64,000 bases of DNA from JBBQVS01 sp963792705 (GTDB lineage: Bacteria; Chloroflexota; Ktedonobacteria; Ktedonobacterales; Ktedonobacteraceae), in NCBI GenBank assembly GCA_963792705.1, contig CAWBXD010000011.1, positions 62,001 to 126,000 of the forward strand. The letters are read 5' to 3'. The first letter of the stretch is position 1, and each line of letters begins with the position of its first letter. Positions 63,510 to 64,000 of this stretch are shown here, in pieces. Under the pieces are notes generated by a model. It searched no databases. It was not told the origin of the DNA and saw nothing but the letters and a program-made list of their open reading frames with translations. A program made the position numbers and the translations under genes.

Positions 63510-64000
63510 AATATTTTCGCCTCTAAATCATCTTCGAGTTCGTCGAGTTCGCGTGTCCACAGGTCCTCGCTTAGATATTTCCAGCCACCATCAGCGAGAA
63601 TGGTCACAATCTTGCCATGCTCCATTGTCGCGGCAATACGTAGTGCGGCGTGGAGAGATGCACCGCAAGATGGGCCAGCAAAAATGCCTTCCTGGTCTTT
63701 CAATTGGCGTGTGCGACGAATGGAGTCCATACCAGACACAAGAATTTTGCCATCGAGTAGTGATTGATCGAGGACAGGAGGGACGAAACCATCTTCGAGG
63801 CTACGGAGACCTTGTACACCTTCGCCCTGCATTGGCTCAGCCGCAATAATTCTTATCGCAGGATTGTACTCTTTCAGACGCCGGGCATTGCCAGTGAGTG
63901 TGCCCCCTGTTCCTAAGCCAGCAACAAAGACATCCAGGTCCGGCAAATCGTGAATGATTTCAACGGCGGTGTGCTCATAGTGTGCGCCCGGATTTGCAGG
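63503..64000 (-). CDS. Cysteine synthase (CysK/CysM type), N-terminus beyond window edge
   Basis: The frame is open to base 64000; 165 C-terminal residues are visible. NPGAHYEHTAVEIIHDL, VAGLGTGGTLTGNARRL (the Gly-rich PLP-phosphate loop is GTGGTLTG) and AGPSCGASLHAALRIA are typical of fold-type II O-acetylserine or O-phosphoserine sulfhydrylases. The lysine that binds PLP lies outside. The overlap with a JAMM protease gene favours a CysM that uses a protein thiocarboxylate as sulfur donor; this is inference. Confidence 0.9.
   Translation of the reverse strand, partial: PANPGAHYEHTAVEIIHDLPDLDVFVAGLGTGGTLTGNARRLKEYNPAIRIIAAEPMQGEGVQGLRSLEDGFVPPVLDQSLLDGKILVSGMDSIRRTRQLKDQEGIFAGPSCGASLHAALRIAATMEHGKIVTILADGGWKYLSEDLWTRELDELEDDLEAKILW

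Overview
The window looks like a chromosomal segment of a Ktedonobacteria-type Chloroflexota. The evidence is gene content: a BTAD/AAA/TPR giant regulator, Ser/Thr kinases fused to WD40 repeats, a PP2C phosphatase, a SigA-like factor, a bc-type complex followed by a cupredoxin protein, and a compact rpsP-khpA-rimM operon. Base composition is moderate with local AT-rich patches. No rRNA, tRNA or CRISPR was seen.

Layout. 1-5.3 kb: the N-terminal ~950 residues of a tricorn-like protease, a decayed TIR-WD40 fragment and small membrane proteins. 5.5-14.7 kb: a GT-C type membrane glycosyltransferase, a CbbY-like phosphatase, two tandem WD40 Ser/Thr kinases (the first frameshifted) and a cobalamin-binding protein. 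14.9-22.9 kb: housekeeping genes (rpsP-khpA-rimM, divergent pyruvate kinase, YhdH-type reductase, PP2C phosphatase, primary-type sigma factor). 23-36 kb: accessory region with a mosaic, frameshifted BTAD regulator, an integrase remnant, a multiply frameshifted type ISP restriction-modification gene with a partial duplicate, and a REP-associated tyrosine transposase (RAYT). 35.7-47 kb: response regulator and hybrid histidine kinase, an ATP-grasp/alpha-E/transglutaminase operon, DUF1992, LarC and glycogen synthase. 47-52 kb: bc-complex operon on the minus strand. 52-64 kb: NarL-type two-component pair, zinc-ribbon protein, NirB-like FAD oxidoreductase, methyltransferase, a MarR-ABC-MFS efflux operon and a cysM-JAMM pair.

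The most interesting system is a family of palindromic dispersed elements, about 17 paired copies here. Both ends carry the tetranucleotide GTAG followed by an imperfect palindrome, in inverted orientation. That is the architecture of REP doublets (REPINs). The RAYT gene at 34926-35540 sits at the centre of the densest cluster and is directly bracketed by variant arms. A long composite form (about 134-210 bp) carries extra internal hairpins that covary between copies. A compact form lies in frame inside four genes (PP2C, BTAD regulator, restriction-modification gene, LarC), always read so that the first arm encodes V-G-T-D-(S/L)-S-R-P. This resembles Rickettsia palindromic elements but with a plausible RAYT mobiliser next to them.

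A second genome-style feature is the set of unusually long, nearly perfect palindromes (up to 32-bp arms) at gene 3' ends, in one case containing the stop codons of both convergent genes. All calls are by eye; no similarity search was run.
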